Shown in pieces: positions 1 to 9,730 of a stretch of 29,610 nucleotides of DNA (the stretch's first letter is position 1; the number at the start of each line of letters is the position of its first letter). The stretch covers positions 1-29,610 of the forward strand of contig DASQHM010000138.1 of NCBI GenBank assembly GCA_035632095.1, written 5' to 3'. The notes under the pieces were generated by a model. That model was not told the DNA's origin. It saw only the letters and a list, made by a program, of their open reading frames with translations, and made no database searches. The translations under genes were made by a program, and so were the position numbers. This DNA is from DASQHM01 sp035632095. Lineage in GTDB: Bacteria > Pseudomonadota > Alphaproteobacteria > Ferrovibrionales > Ferrovibrionaceae.

Positions 1-536
1 GCGCGCGCGCCTTCGACATGCGCGTAGGGTTCTACGATCCCTACCTGCCGAACGGCACCGAACTCGCGCACAACTTCACGCGGTATCGCAGCTTGAACGA
101 ATTGCTTGCCGCATCCGACGCGGTCAGCATCCACGCGCCGCTGACCGATGAAACCCGCGGCATGATCAATGCCAAGGCCATTGCCGCGATGAAGCAGGAT
201 GCCGTGCTGGTCAACACGGCGCGCGGGCCGATCTGCGACTTGAAGGCGATCCACGACGGCTTGAAGAGCGGCAAGCTCGGCGCGGTCGGCCTGGACGTGC
301 TTCCCGACGAGCCGCCGTCGCTGGACGAGCCGCTGATCCGCGCCTGGCGCGCGGGCGAGCCTTGGATCAAGGGGCGGCTGCATATCTCGCCGCACGCCGC
401 CTTCTACAGTGCCGACGCCTTCGCCGACATGCGCCGTCTTTCCATGGAAACCGCCGTGCTCTATACGCGCGACGGCAAACTGCAAAACTGCGTCAACGGC
501 GAGTGGCTGAAGACGCGCCGCAATTGGAAGGATTGA
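1..536 (+). CDS. D-isomer-specific 2-hydroxyacid dehydrogenase, C-terminal part (5' end outside window)
   Basis: NAD-dependent 2-hydroxyacid dehydrogenase of the phosphoglycerate dehydrogenase/CtBP-like group, which interconverts 2-hydroxy and 2-keto acids in the cytoplasm. The frame is open to the left edge and reads RAFDMRVGFYDPY, the end of the Rossmann beta-alpha-beta unit, so the ATG at 18 is internal and the N-terminus lies outside the window. Counting from that ATG, the family catalytic triad is present: Arg69 in NTARG, Glu98 in DVLPDEPP and His126 in ISPHAAF. The C-terminus, ending at the TGA at 534-536, looks complete. The substrate cannot be told from sequence. It sits 207 bp upstream of an ABC importer operon on the same strand, which could mean a shared sugar-acid role, but that is inference. 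Confidence 0.88.
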   Translation, partial: ARAFDMRVGFYDPYLPNGTELAHNFTRYRSLNELLAASDAVSIHAPLTDETRGMINAKAIAAMKQDAVLVNTARGPICDLKAIHDGLKSGKLGAVGLDVLPDEPPSLDEPLIRAWRAGEPWIKGRLHISPHAAFYSADAFADMRRLSMETAVLYTRDGKLQNCVNGEWLKTRRNWKD

Positions 537-648
537 GCCGTTTGCAGGCATACCGCCTATCGCTTCGGCCGGGTGGCGGGGGTGATACCGGCAAACCTCG
601 CTCCCGCCATTGCCATCGCCCGATCCGCGCCCCTAAACTGGTTGCCGT

Positions 649-669
649 ATGGTCCCGGGGAAGGACCAT
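649..669. promoter_or_regulatory. Perfect 7-bp inverted repeat upstream of the ABC importer
   Basis: ATGGTCC (649-655) and GGACCAT (663-669) form a perfect inverted repeat around a 7-nt spacer, in the 207-bp gap between the dehydrogenase and the binding-protein gene. It could be a regulator's operator or an RNA hairpin. No T-run follows, so a terminator is less likely. No regulator gene is adjacent. The rest of 537-743 shows nothing else I can name except the ribosome binding site GGGAGGA before 744. Confidence 0.35.
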
Positions 670-743
670 TTGGGCATTGCCCGTTGGATCGCTTCAACTA
701 GTCGGGAGACGAGCGCGGGAACTATAAAAACAGGGAGGAAGTC

Positions 744-2069
744 ATGGCTCGCATTAGTCGACGCAAGGTTCTGAAACTATCCGGTGCCGGGGCGGTTGCG
801 GCGCGGACCGGCGGCATTGCCGCGATACTCGCCGCGGGCCGCGCACCCGCATATGCGCAAGGCGTCACTGTTCATTGGCTACGCTGGAACGACTTCATTC
901 CGGCATCCGACGAACTCCTGAAAAAGGAGATCGCGCCAGCGGCCGAAAAGGCGCTCGGCATGAAGCTCAACATCGAGACCATCAACGGCAACGACCTGCA
1001 GGCCCGCACCACTGCGTCGATCCAATCGGGTTCGGGGCCGGACGTGATTTGCGCTCTCAACAACTGGCCGCAGCTCTACGCGGAGAGCGTTGCCGACGTG
1101 GACGACGTGGCGGAGGAAATCGGCAAGGCGCAAGGCGGCTTCTACGATGAATCGCGCGCGGTCGCCAACGACGGCAAGAAATGGATTTCCGTGCCCTGGT
1201 GCGTTCTCGGCGCGATGATCGTCTACCGGAAATCCTGGTTCCAGGAAATCGGTATCACGAAATTCCCCGAGACCTGGGACGAATACCGGGCGGCGGGCAA
1301 GAAGCTGAAGGCCAACGGACATCCCATCGGCCAGACGCTCGGACATACTTTCGGCGATGCGCCGACCTTCACCTATCCGTATCTGTGGTCGTGGGGCGGC
1401 AAGGAGGTGGAGGCGGACGGCAAGACCGTCGTGCTAAACACCAAGGCCGCGGTCGATTCCGCGAAATTTATGGCCGCGTTCTGGAAGGAAGCGCACGACG
1501 AGGGCGGTTTCGCCTGGGACGACAGCAGCAACAACCGCGCCTTCCTCTCCGGCACCATCAGCGCCACCTTGAACGGCGCGTCGATCTATTTGCTGGCGAA
1601 GGTCAAGCCCGAGACCTACCTCGACGAGAAGGGCAAGCCGATGTACCTGGACATGGCGCACTCGCCGTTGCCGAAGGGTGCCGCGGGCCAATACGGCTAT
1701 CACCTGCCCATGTCGAACATGCTGATGAAGTATTCGAAGAACCAGAAGGCGGCGAAGGACTTCATCCGCTGGATGACCTCGAAGGACATCTATCAGAAGT
1801 GGTTCAACTCCCAGCAGGGCTATTCCGTCGGCCCGACCACGGTGTGGGAGAGCGATCCGCTTTGGAACAACGACCCGGCGATGCTGCCCTTCCGCGCCGC
1901 GGCGCGCGCCGGCCGCTTCCCCGGCTATGCCGGCCCGGCCGACCGCAAGGCCGCGGAAGGCCTTAGCAAGTACCTGATCACCGATATGTACGCCAAGGCG
2001 GCGCAAGGCATGCCGGCCGAGGACGCGGTGAAATGGGCGCATGATGAGTTCGTGAAGATCCACGCCTGA
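744..2069 (+). CDS. ABC transporter sugar-binding protein (family 1), Tat-exported
   Basis: Periplasmic solute-binding protein of the extracellular family 1 group (MalE/UgpB-like, 441 aa), which captures a carbohydrate-type ligand for the permeases encoded downstream. The N-terminus carries a twin-arginine signal: SRRKVLK at residues 5-11, a hydrophobic Ala/Gly-rich stretch, and a likely cleavage site after AYA at residue 38. The mature part has family-typical aromatic and Asn/Asp-rich segments, and the length fits. The start is supported by GGGAGGA about 6 nt upstream of the ATG. It is the first gene of the importer and is separated from the first permease by a strong stem-loop, an arrangement often seen where the binding protein must be made in excess. 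The ligand is unknown. The nearby sugar-acid genes make a deoxysugar or related compound plausible. Confidence 0.9.
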   Translation: MARISRRKVLKLSGAGAVAARTGGIAAILAAGRAPAYAQGVTVHWLRWNDFIPASDELLKKEIAPAAEKALGMKLNIETINGNDLQARTTASIQSGSGPDVICALNNWPQLYAESVADVDDVAEEIGKAQGGFYDESRAVANDGKKWISVPWCVLGAMIVYRKSWFQEIGITKFPETWDEYRAAGKKLKANGHPIGQTLGHTFGDAPTFTYPYLWSWGGKEVEADGKTVVLNTKAAVDSAKFMAAFWKEAHDEGGFAWDDSSNNRAFLSGTISATLNGASIYLLAKVKPETYLDEKGKPMYLDMAHSPLPKGAAGQYGYHLPMSNMLMKYSKNQKAAKDFIRWMTSKDIYQKWFNSQQGYSVGPTTVWESDPLWNNDPAMLPFRAAARAGRFPGYAGPADRKAAEGLSKYLITDMYAKAAQGMPAEDAVKWAHDEFVKIHA

Positions 2070-2111
2070 CCTGGAGGCCGTCTCCTAGCAGGACCCGCGC
2101 AACGGCTCGAG

Positions 2112-2157
2112 GCCGGACTTCCCCGCTCGCCTTGGATCGGGGCGAGGAAGTGCCGGC
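2112..2157 (+). promoter_or_regulatory. Intercistronic stem-loop between binding protein and permease
   Basis: A long imperfect hairpin fills the middle of the 116-bp gap. GCCGGACTTC (2112-2121) pairs with GAAGT (2147-2151) and CCGGC (2153-2157), with one bulged G. After a 4-nt bulge, CTCGCC (2126-2131) pairs with GGCGAG (2141-2146) around a 9-nt loop. No T-tract follows. By analogy with malE-malF spacers, it may stabilise the upstream mRNA or attenuate readthrough so that binding protein exceeds permease. That role is inferred. Confidence 0.6.
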
Positions 2158-2185
2158 TTCGGAGCAGGCTTGAGAGGGCCCTAGA

Positions 2186-3133
2186 ATGGTTGTTAGCAGC
2201 TATTCGGCCACTGCGCCGAGCGTGCGCGCCGGCTTGCCGCGGCGCGGCCCGGTTACGCGCCTGCTCGAAGACGAGCGCTGGCTAGCTTTCCTCCTTCTGC
2301 TTCCGACGATGGTGCTGCTGGCGCTTTTCATCGCCTATCCCTTCGTCAAGGGCGTGCTGCTTTCGGTAAGCGACGCCAAGGTCGGCGTGCCGGGCGATTT
2401 CGTCGGCTGGCGGAACTTTGTCGCGCTCGCGGACGACAGCATCTTCCGCATCGCCGTACGGAACACGTTCGTCTATACCGGGGTTACTACGGTCTTCAAA
2501 CTGGCGCTCGGATTGTGGCTTGCCTTGCTGCTCAATCGCCACTTTCGCGGCAAGGCGTTCACGCGCGCATTCGTCCTGTTGCCGTTCATTATTCCGACCG
2601 TGCTCTCGACCTTCGCCTGGAAGTGGATGTTCGATCCCACGTTCAGCGTCATCAATTGGTCGCTTTTCCACCTCGGCCTCATCACCACGCGCATCAACTG
2701 GCTCGGCGATCCGGACCTGGCGATGGTCTCGATCATCATCGTGAATGTTTGGCGGGGCGTGCCGTTCTACGCCATCAGTCTCCTAGCCGGGCTGCAGACC
2801 ATCAACCCCGAACTACAGGAAGCCGCCGCGATCGACGGGGCCAAGCCGTTCCAGCGCTTCTGGTACGTGACCTGGCCGTTGCTGTTGCCAGTGACCATGG
2901 TGGTGGTGCTGTTCTCCATCATCCAGACCTTCGCGGATTTCCAACTCGTCTATGTACTGACCGGAGGCGGGCCGGCCAACGCCACCCATCTCTTTGCGAC
3001 TTACGCCTATCAGATCGGCGTCGGAACCGGGCTGCTCAGCGTCGGCGCCGCCATCTCGCTGGCCATGTTCCCGGTGCTGCTGGTCGTGGTGATCGTGCAG
3101 CTTCTCTACATCCGCCGCGTGGAGACGCACTAG
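2186..3133 (+). CDS. Sugar ABC transporter permease (MalF/UgpA type)
   Basis: Inner-membrane permease of 315 aa with about six predicted transmembrane helices. The first is the hydrophobic block at roughly residues 33-53, after a charged cytoplasmic N-terminus. The EAA loop that docks on the ATPase is clear: EAAAIDGA begins at residue 212 and is followed by the F-x-x-W-P-L-L pattern of this family. The ATG at 2186 has a GAGAGGG ribosome site about 7 nt upstream. The next permease starts 3 bp after the stop, so the two are surely co-transcribed. Together they should form the heterodimeric channel of a carbohydrate importer. The substrate is not predictable from the permease alone. Confidence 0.92.
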   Translation: MVVSSYSATAPSVRAGLPRRGPVTRLLEDERWLAFLLLLPTMVLLALFIAYPFVKGVLLSVSDAKVGVPGDFVGWRNFVALADDSIFRIAVRNTFVYTGVTTVFKLALGLWLALLLNRHFRGKAFTRAFVLLPFIIPTVLSTFAWKWMFDPTFSVINWSLFHLGLITTRINWLGDPDLAMVSIIIVNVWRGVPFYAISLLAGLQTINPELQEAAAIDGAKPFQRFWYVTWPLLLPVTMVVVLFSIIQTFADFQLVYVLTGGGPANATHLFATYAYQIGVGTGLLSVGAAISLAMFPVLLVVVIVQLLYIRRVETH

Positions 3134-3136
3134 GCC

Positions 3137-3988
3137 ATGATCGAGGGCGCCAAATGGCGGCGCTGGGTGTTCTTTTACATCCCGCTCACCGTGTTCGTAC
3201 TCGGGCTGCTGTTTCCCTTCTACTGGATGCTGGTCACCTCGTTCCGGCCGGATGCGGAGCTCTATCGCCCCTGGATGGCGCCCAACTACACGCCGTTCTG
3301 GACCGCGCATCCGACGCTCGATCACATCACCTATCTGCTCAGCGAGACGCTGTTCACCACCTGGATGCTCAACACGTTGTTGATCTCCATCGCCGCCACG
3401 GCGATTTCGCTGTTCTGCGGGCTGCTGGCGGGCTATGCGTTGTCGCGCCTCAAGTTCCCCTATGCCGGCAGCCTCGGCACCATCATCTTCATCACTTACC
3501 TCGTGCCGCAGACGCTGCTCTTCATCCCGCTCGCCGACATCATCCGCAACTTCCGCCTCGGCGACACGCCCTGGGCGCTTATCCTGACCTATCCGACGTT
3601 TCTCATCCCGTTCTGCACCTGGCTGCTGATGGGCTACTTCAAGGCGATCCCGAAGGAGCTTGAGGAATGCGCCCGCATCGACGGGGCGACGCGCTGGAAG
3701 GCGATGGTGTACATCATCTTCCCGATCGCCGTGCCCGGCATCCTTTCTGCCGGGATCTTCGCCTTCACCCTGTCGTGGAACGAGTTCATCTACGCGCTCG
3801 TCTTCCTCTCCTCGCCGGAGGAGAAGACCGTGCCGGTCGGCGTGACGTCGGAGCTTATTCGAGGCGACGTGTTCTTCTGGGGTCCGCTCATGGCCGGCGC
3901 GCTGCTGGGCTCCATTCCGGTGGCGTTCGTCTACTCCTTCTTCGTGGAGCACTACGTCGCCGGGCTTACCGGTTCGGTCAAAGGCTGA
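3137..3988 (+). CDS. Sugar ABC transporter permease (MalG/UgpE type)
   Basis: Second inner-membrane permease, 283 aa, with a short cytoplasmic N-terminus leading into the first helix (about residues 11-31). Six helices are expected for MalG-type proteins. The EAA loop appears as EECARIDGAT from residue 176, with Cys replacing the last Ala of the motif, followed by the usual W-K and P-x-x-x-PG pattern. It starts 3 bp after the first permease and ends 3 bp before the ATPase gene, a tightly packed operon. It pairs with the 2186-3133 product to form the translocation pore. Confidence 0.92.
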   Translation: MIEGAKWRRWVFFYIPLTVFVLGLLFPFYWMLVTSFRPDAELYRPWMAPNYTPFWTAHPTLDHITYLLSETLFTTWMLNTLLISIAATAISLFCGLLAGYALSRLKFPYAGSLGTIIFITYLVPQTLLFIPLADIIRNFRLGDTPWALILTYPTFLIPFCTWLLMGYFKAIPKELEECARIDGATRWKAMVYIIFPIAVPGILSAGIFAFTLSWNEFIYALVFLSSPEEKTVPVGVTSELIRGDVFFWGPLMAGALLGSIPVAFVYSFFVEHYVAGLTGSVKG

Positions 3989-3991
3989 TAG

Positions 3992-5083
<1,092 letters not shown>

Positions 5084-5182
5084 ATGACGTCTTGCGGGCC
5101 GCCGGCTTGGCGCCGACCGGGAAATCACCACTCACACCACCGGCGACAACCCTCTTCCATCCCCATAAATACGGTCCACGCA

Positions 5183-8089
5183 ATGCTACGACTAGTCCTC
5201 GCTCTTGCCGTCGTTCTCGCTGCAATCTTCGTTCGGGAGGCACGGGCGGCGGGTCTTCCGGAGAATGTCGGCGCGCAGGTGCCGTTGGGAAAGAACCTGA
5301 CCGGCGACAATTGCCAGTTACGTGTCATCGCCCTCGGCGCCTTCGAAGGCGCGGCCGGCCGCTATCTGATCTTTTGCGAAGGCTGGGATCAGCCGAGCGG
5401 ACAGGTCGTCAAGATCGGGGTCGGGCGCCGGAACGCGAAGTACTGGATCGAGGAAAGCGGCTGGATCCAATATTTCGAGAACAACGGCATTTGCGACGCC
5501 ACGCAACCCCAGTCCCTGATCGCGGGCCAGGAGACGGTGATGCGGCGCTGCACGGCGCACGCGGGCTATCTGCGGCTCATGTTGGTCAGCAAGGGCGATG
5601 GGTATTTCTACATTGCGGATTTCCTGCCAACCAATGCGCCGCTGATCGAGCGGACGATCGAGGTCGCCGCGGGCAAACGTCAACTGGATGCGGGTCCGCC
5701 CGAAGGCTCGCGCATGGCCAACATGCGCGCCGTCGAGGAGCTGGTCGGCCAGAACGGACGGCTCGCGTCGATCGGCGACGTCGGCCTTTTCCGCAAGCTC
5801 TACGACTTGGCGATCCAGCAGAACCAGGCGCGCCTGTACCGCAAGGCCGAATTGAACATGCGCCGCGCGCTCGAAGTGCAGGAACGCATGATGGGGCCGA
5901 ACAATCCGAGCCTCGCCGAAACGCTGCAGCAGCTTACGCACGATCTGCGCAATCAGCGGCGCTTTGAAGCCACCGAAGAAGTCACCGACCGCGCCGAGCC
6001 GCTGGCGCAGAAGTCGGGGGATCCCAATATCGTCGCCGACCAATATATGGTGCGCTCATACAACGCCGGTGTCAGGGACCCGGAAGCGGCCAAGCGCTTT
6101 GCCGAGCAGGCCATCGCGGCGGTCAATCCCATGATTCGGGGCCAGGGGAGCACTGCAGCGGACGCCTATTTCACGCTGGGCTTGGCGCAAACGCGCGTCA
6201 GTCCGGCTTCGGCCGAAGACGCGTTGCGGCATTCTCTGCAACTTTACGAGCGCTTCAACGGCGTGAATTACGTCTGGACCAATCGCAGCCGAATGTTTTT
6301 GGCGGGAAGCCTCGTCGAGCAGAAGAAGTTGCAGGAGGCCAAGCCGCTCATCGACCAGGCGGAGGCGGTGGCGGAATTGCTCTATGGCCGAACCATCTGG
6401 TGGGGCAACGCCAAGATCGTCGAAGCCGATTACCACCTGGCGAACGGCAACGAAGCCGCGGCCCTCGATGCCTATCGCGCCTACGGCACCGTGGCGGCGC
6501 GCGAGCAGTTCAGCTGCTATTTCAGCCGGTGCATCAGCGCTTACGTCGATCTTCTGCTGCGGCTGGCCGCAAAGAATCCCGGCCGAGCCCAGGAATACCT
6601 GGCCGAAGCGTTCTCGGTCGTGCAGCTGGGTGATTCGACCATAGTGAATACCGCCGTGAGCAAACTCGCCGCCCGGGTTGCGGCCGACAATCGCGACATC
6701 GAGGCCGTGACGCGCCGCCAGCAGGACATCGCGGAGCAGGAACAGCGCTTGCGCGCGCAACTGGGCGCTGAAGTTGGCAAACCGCAGGAACAGCGCAACG
6801 CCCAGAAGGAAGCCGAATTGCGCAAGAGTATCGACGCGCTCTCGGCACAAGGCGAGGCGCAGGAAGTCGAATTGCAGGCGAAGTTCCCGCGCTATGCGCA
6901 ACTCGTGACCCACCGGGCGCTGAAACTCAGCGACGTCGCGCCGCTGCTCAAGCCGGACGAAGGCCTGTTGATCTACGCCGACATGGTGGCCAAGGGCGCG
7001 AGCTTGCTGCTGCACGGTGGCAAGATCGAAATGGTGTCCGTTGCGATGACCAGCGACCAGCTATTTCAGCGGGTCGCGCTGCTGCGCGCCGGGTTGACGG
7101 TCGAAGGCAGCCGATTGCCGGAGTTCGACACCGCCGCCGCCTATTCGTTGTTCAACGACACCTTCGCCAAAGTGTTGCAGAACGCGCCCGAGGTGAAGCG
7201 CCTGATTTTTGTGCCGACCGGTGCGTTTCTCAGCCTGCCGCCGGAGGTCCTGGTCACCGAGCCGCCGGCTGGCGCTCACGATTACGCTGCAGCGGCGTGG
7301 CTGGTGCGAAAGTATTCCGTCGTCGTGTCGCCCAGCATCCGCGCCTTTGCGGAATTGCGCAAGGCCGGCCCGCCGCAAAAGACGGACCTGGGCTTCCTTG
7401 GCATCGGCAATCCGATCTTCGCCGCAAATGCGCCGAAGGCAAAGAGCGGCACGGAGGACGACCCTTGCGACGAGCGCCGAAACCTGCGTGCCGTGGTCGC
7501 GCGATTGCCCGCGTTGCCGGAAACGACGGAGGAAGTGCGCGCGCTGGCGAGCGAAGCCGGCAAATCGGGATCGAAACTGCTGCTGGCGAAAGACGCCACG
7601 AAGGGCCAGCTCCGCGGTGCCGGACTCGACCGCGCGCGCGTGGTCGCCTTCGCCACGCACGGGTTGCTGCCAAGCGATTTGATCTGCGAGGCCGAACCCG
7701 CGCTGGCGCTGACGCCGGGACCGAGCAACTCGCCCGACGACGATGGCCTTCTCAAGGCGAGCGACATCACGGCGCTCAAGGTGGACGCGTCGCTGGTGAT
7801 CCTTTCGGCCTGCAATACCGCCGGCGCCGACGGGCGGCTCAGCGGCGAGAGTCTCTCGGGTCTGGTGCGCGCCTTCTTCTTCGCCGGCGCGCGCAACGTG
7901 CTGGCGACCCATTGGCCGATCGCCTCGAAGCCGACGGTCGCGCTGACCACCGGCACCGTCGCAGACGCACTCAAGCATGGCGACGATTGGGCCGGGGGCC
8001 TGCGCGACGCGCAGCTCAAGATGCTGCAGGATCCGAAAACCGCGCACCCGTTGCTGTGGGGCGCTTTCGTGCTGGTCGGCGCGGGGTAG
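5183..8089 (+). CDS. Secreted TPR-CHAT domain protein (putative caspase-like peptidase)
   Basis: Protein of 968 aa from the ATG at 5183. The open frame extends to 5084, but the sequence before 5183 reads like non-coding DNA, and from this Met a clean Sec signal follows (MLRLVLALAVVLAAIF, cleavage near AREARA). The middle (about 200-480) contains helical tetratricopeptide-like repeats such as AELNMRRALEVQE, then a charged helical stretch (about 510-570). The C-terminal third is a CHAT domain, a clan CD caspase/separase-like fold. The expected dyad is visible: His826 in FATHG and Cys877 in LSACNTAGA, followed by GARNVLATHWP. Family knowledge makes it a likely peptidase, but the target is unknown and export is unusual to consider for such proteins. 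The start lacks an obvious ribosome site. The gene follows the importer operon at 99 bp and is convergent with the dehydratase gene. No caspase-activated effector or gasdermin-like gene is next to it. Confidence 0.85.
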   Translation: MLRLVLALAVVLAAIFVREARAAGLPENVGAQVPLGKNLTGDNCQLRVIALGAFEGAAGRYLIFCEGWDQPSGQVVKIGVGRRNAKYWIEESGWIQYFENNGICDATQPQSLIAGQETVMRRCTAHAGYLRLMLVSKGDGYFYIADFLPTNAPLIERTIEVAAGKRQLDAGPPEGSRMANMRAVEELVGQNGRLASIGDVGLFRKLYDLAIQQNQARLYRKAELNMRRALEVQERMMGPNNPSLAETLQQLTHDLRNQRRFEATEEVTDRAEPLAQKSGDPNIVADQYMVRSYNAGVRDPEAAKRFAEQAIAAVNPMIRGQGSTAADAYFTLGLAQTRVSPASAEDALRHSLQLYERFNGVNYVWTNRSRMFLAGSLVEQKKLQEAKPLIDQAEAVAELLYGRTIWWGNAKIVEADYHLANGNEAAALDAYRAYGTVAAREQFSCYFSRCISAYVDLLLRLAAKNPGRAQEYLAEAFSVVQLGDSTIVNTAVSKLAARVAADNRDIEAVTRRQQDIAEQEQRLRAQLGAEVGKPQEQRNAQKEAELRKSIDALSAQGEAQEVELQAKFPRYAQLVTHRALKLSDVAPLLKPDEGLLIYADMVAKGASLLLHGGKIEMVSVAMTSDQLFQRVALLRAGLTVEGSRLPEFDTAAAYSLFNDTFAKVLQNAPEVKRLIFVPTGAFLSLPPEVLVTEPPAGAHDYAAAAWLVRKYSVVVSPSIRAFAELRKAGPPQKTDLGFLGIGNPIFAANAPKAKSGTEDDPCDERRNLRAVVARLPALPETTEEVRALASEAGKSGSKLLLAKDATKGQLRGAGLDRARVVAFATHGLLPSDLICEAEPALALTPGPSNSPDDDGLLKASDITALKVDASLVILSACNTAGADGRLSGESLSGLVRAFFFAGARNVLATHWPIASKPTVALTTGTVADALKHGDDWAGGLRDAQLKMLQDPKTAHPLLWGAFVLVGAG

Positions 8090-8101
8090 CGTTCGTTTCG
8101 C

Positions 8102-9619
8102 CTACATCACCGCGCCGAAGACCCAAGGCGTGAATTCGTCGTCGCCGATGCCGAGTTCCTCGCTCTTCGTCTTGTGGCCCGACGCCGTCTTTAGGACCAG
8201 GTCGAAAATGCGTTGGCCGCAGGCCTCGATGCTCTCTTCGCCGTCGGCAATGCCGCCGCAATTGATGTCCATGTCGTCGGTCATCTTGCGGTAAAGCGGC
8301 GTATTGGTGGCAAGCTTCAGGCTCGGCACCGGCTTGCAGCCGAAGACGCTGCCGCGCCCGGTCGTGAAGCAGAGGATGTTGGCACCGCCCGCGACCTGGC
8401 CCGTGGCCGAGACCGGATCGTAGCCGGGCGTGTCCATGTACACGAAACCTTTCGCCGTGATCGGCTCGGCGTAGCGATAGACCTCGACGAGGTTGGTCGT
8501 GCCGCCCTTGGCGACGGCGCCGAGCGACTTCTCCAGGATCGTGGTAAGACCGCCGGCCTTGTTCCCGGGCGAGGGATTGTTGTTCATCTCGCCGCCGTTC
8601 TTGGCGGTGTAGTCCTCCCACCAGCGAATGCGCTCGACCAGCTTCTCGCCGACCGCGCGGTTCGCTGCGCGCCGCGTCAGCAGATGTTCCGCGCCGTAGA
8701 TTTCCGGCGTTTCCGACAGCACGGCGCTGCCGCCGTGCCGCACCAGCAGATCGACGCAAGCGCCGAGCGCGGGGTTGGCGGTGATCCCGGAATAGCCGTC
8801 GGACCCGCCGCATTGCAACGCAAGGGTCAGGTGACTTGCCGGCACCGTCGTGCGGCTAATGCGGTTCGCTTCCGGCAGCATTTCCTTCAGCATGTCCGCG
8901 CCGCGGCGGACCGTCGCGGCGGTGCCGCCTTCGTCCTGGATGGTCATGGCGCGCAGATGCGGTCCGGCCTCGAGACCCTCGGCGCGGAGCAATCCACCGA
9001 TCTGATTGGCTTCGCAGCCGAGACCGAGAACCAGGACGCCGGCAAAGTTCGCATGTTTGGCGAAACCGCCGAGGGTGCGGCGAAGCACGTCCATGGCTTC
9101 GCCTTCCGACGCCATGCCGCAGCCGGTGCCATGGGTCAGCGCCACCACGCCATCGACGTTCGGGTAATCGGCGAGCCAGGGCCGCATGCGCTCGGCGATA
9201 TACCGGCCGGCGGTGGCGGAGCAGTTCACCGTCGTGATGACGCCGAGATAGTTGCGGGTGGCGATGCGGCCGTCGGCGCGAACGACGCCTTCGAACGTTG
9301 CGCGGGCATGCTCGGGCATGAACGCCGTCGGCCTGGCGTCGGCGCCGAAGGCGTAGTCGCGGTCGAAGGTGCGCATTTCCAGGTTGTGCGTATGAACATG
9401 GCTTCCGGGCTCCAGATCGGCCGTGGCGAAACCGATGATCTGGTTGTATTTGCGGACCGGCTCGCCTTTGGCGACACGTTTGACCGCAACCTTGTGTCCG
9501 GCCGGGATATGCGCGCGCGTGGTGACGCCGAGGCCGGGCAGGGCGGTTCCGGGGAGGATGTCCGCGCGTGCGACCACCACATCGTCGGCCGCATTGAGGC
9601 GAATGGTCAGCGGCTGCAT
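8102..9619 (-). CDS. UxaA-family sugar-acid dehydratase (altronate/galactarate dehydratase-like)
   Basis: Protein of 505 aa in the altronate/galactarate dehydratase family, iron-dependent enzymes that remove water from a sugar acid to give a 2-keto-3-deoxy acid. The N-terminal ~75 residues form the SAF-like domain (VVVARADILPG...AGHKVAVKRV). The larger catalytic domain follows, with VNCSATA, ALTHGTGCGMA, GLGCEANQIGG, QCGGSDGYSG and NCGGIADG, whose conserved Cys and His fit metal binding. The start at 9619 is fixed by GAGGAGG just upstream, although the frame stays open further. It is divergent, by 111 bp, from an SDR and FAH hydrolase of deoxysugar-acid catabolism. The substrate may therefore be L-fuconate, L-rhamnonate or similar rather than altronate, which is inference from context. 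Length matches family members (about 495-525 aa). Confidence 0.88.
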   Translation of the reverse strand: MQPLTIRLNAADDVVVARADILPGTALPGLGVTTRAHIPAGHKVAVKRVAKGEPVRKYNQIIGFATADLEPGSHVHTHNLEMRTFDRDYAFGADARPTAFMPEHARATFEGVVRADGRIATRNYLGVITTVNCSATAGRYIAERMRPWLADYPNVDGVVALTHGTGCGMASEGEAMDVLRRTLGGFAKHANFAGVLVLGLGCEANQIGGLLRAEGLEAGPHLRAMTIQDEGGTAATVRRGADMLKEMLPEANRISRTTVPASHLTLALQCGGSDGYSGITANPALGACVDLLVRHGGSAVLSETPEIYGAEHLLTRRAANRAVGEKLVERIRWWEDYTAKNGGEMNNNPSPGNKAGGLTTILEKSLGAVAKGGTTNLVEVYRYAEPITAKGFVYMDTPGYDPVSATGQVAGGANILCFTTGRGSVFGCKPVPSLKLATNTPLYRKMTDDMDINCGGIADGEESIEACGQRIFDLVLKTASGHKTKSEELGIGDDEFTPWVFGAVM

Positions 9620-9730
9620 GGGGCCTCCTCGGCTTCGGCAGGTCCGAATGACGGGTTTCGAATTTACAATCCGGTCCATGGCATGGCAATTTCGCCGTGG
9701 CGCGGAAAATCCCGGGCCGGGGAGGACATC

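Noticed and set aside
5084..5182. Start of the CHAT gene at 5084
   Set aside because: The first 33 codons give His/Pro/Arg-rich sequence ahead of a clean signal peptide. An exported protein would not have it.
5183..8089. CHAT protein as part of a type III CRISPR or gasdermin defence system
   Set aside because: No Cas7-11, gasdermin-like or other defence gene is nearby, and the signal peptide argues against a cytoplasmic effector.
8213..9730. N-terminal extension of the SDR gene back to 8213
   Set aside because: It would cross the whole dehydratase gene on the other strand. GGGGAGG and the TAAAQGIG motif position support 9731.
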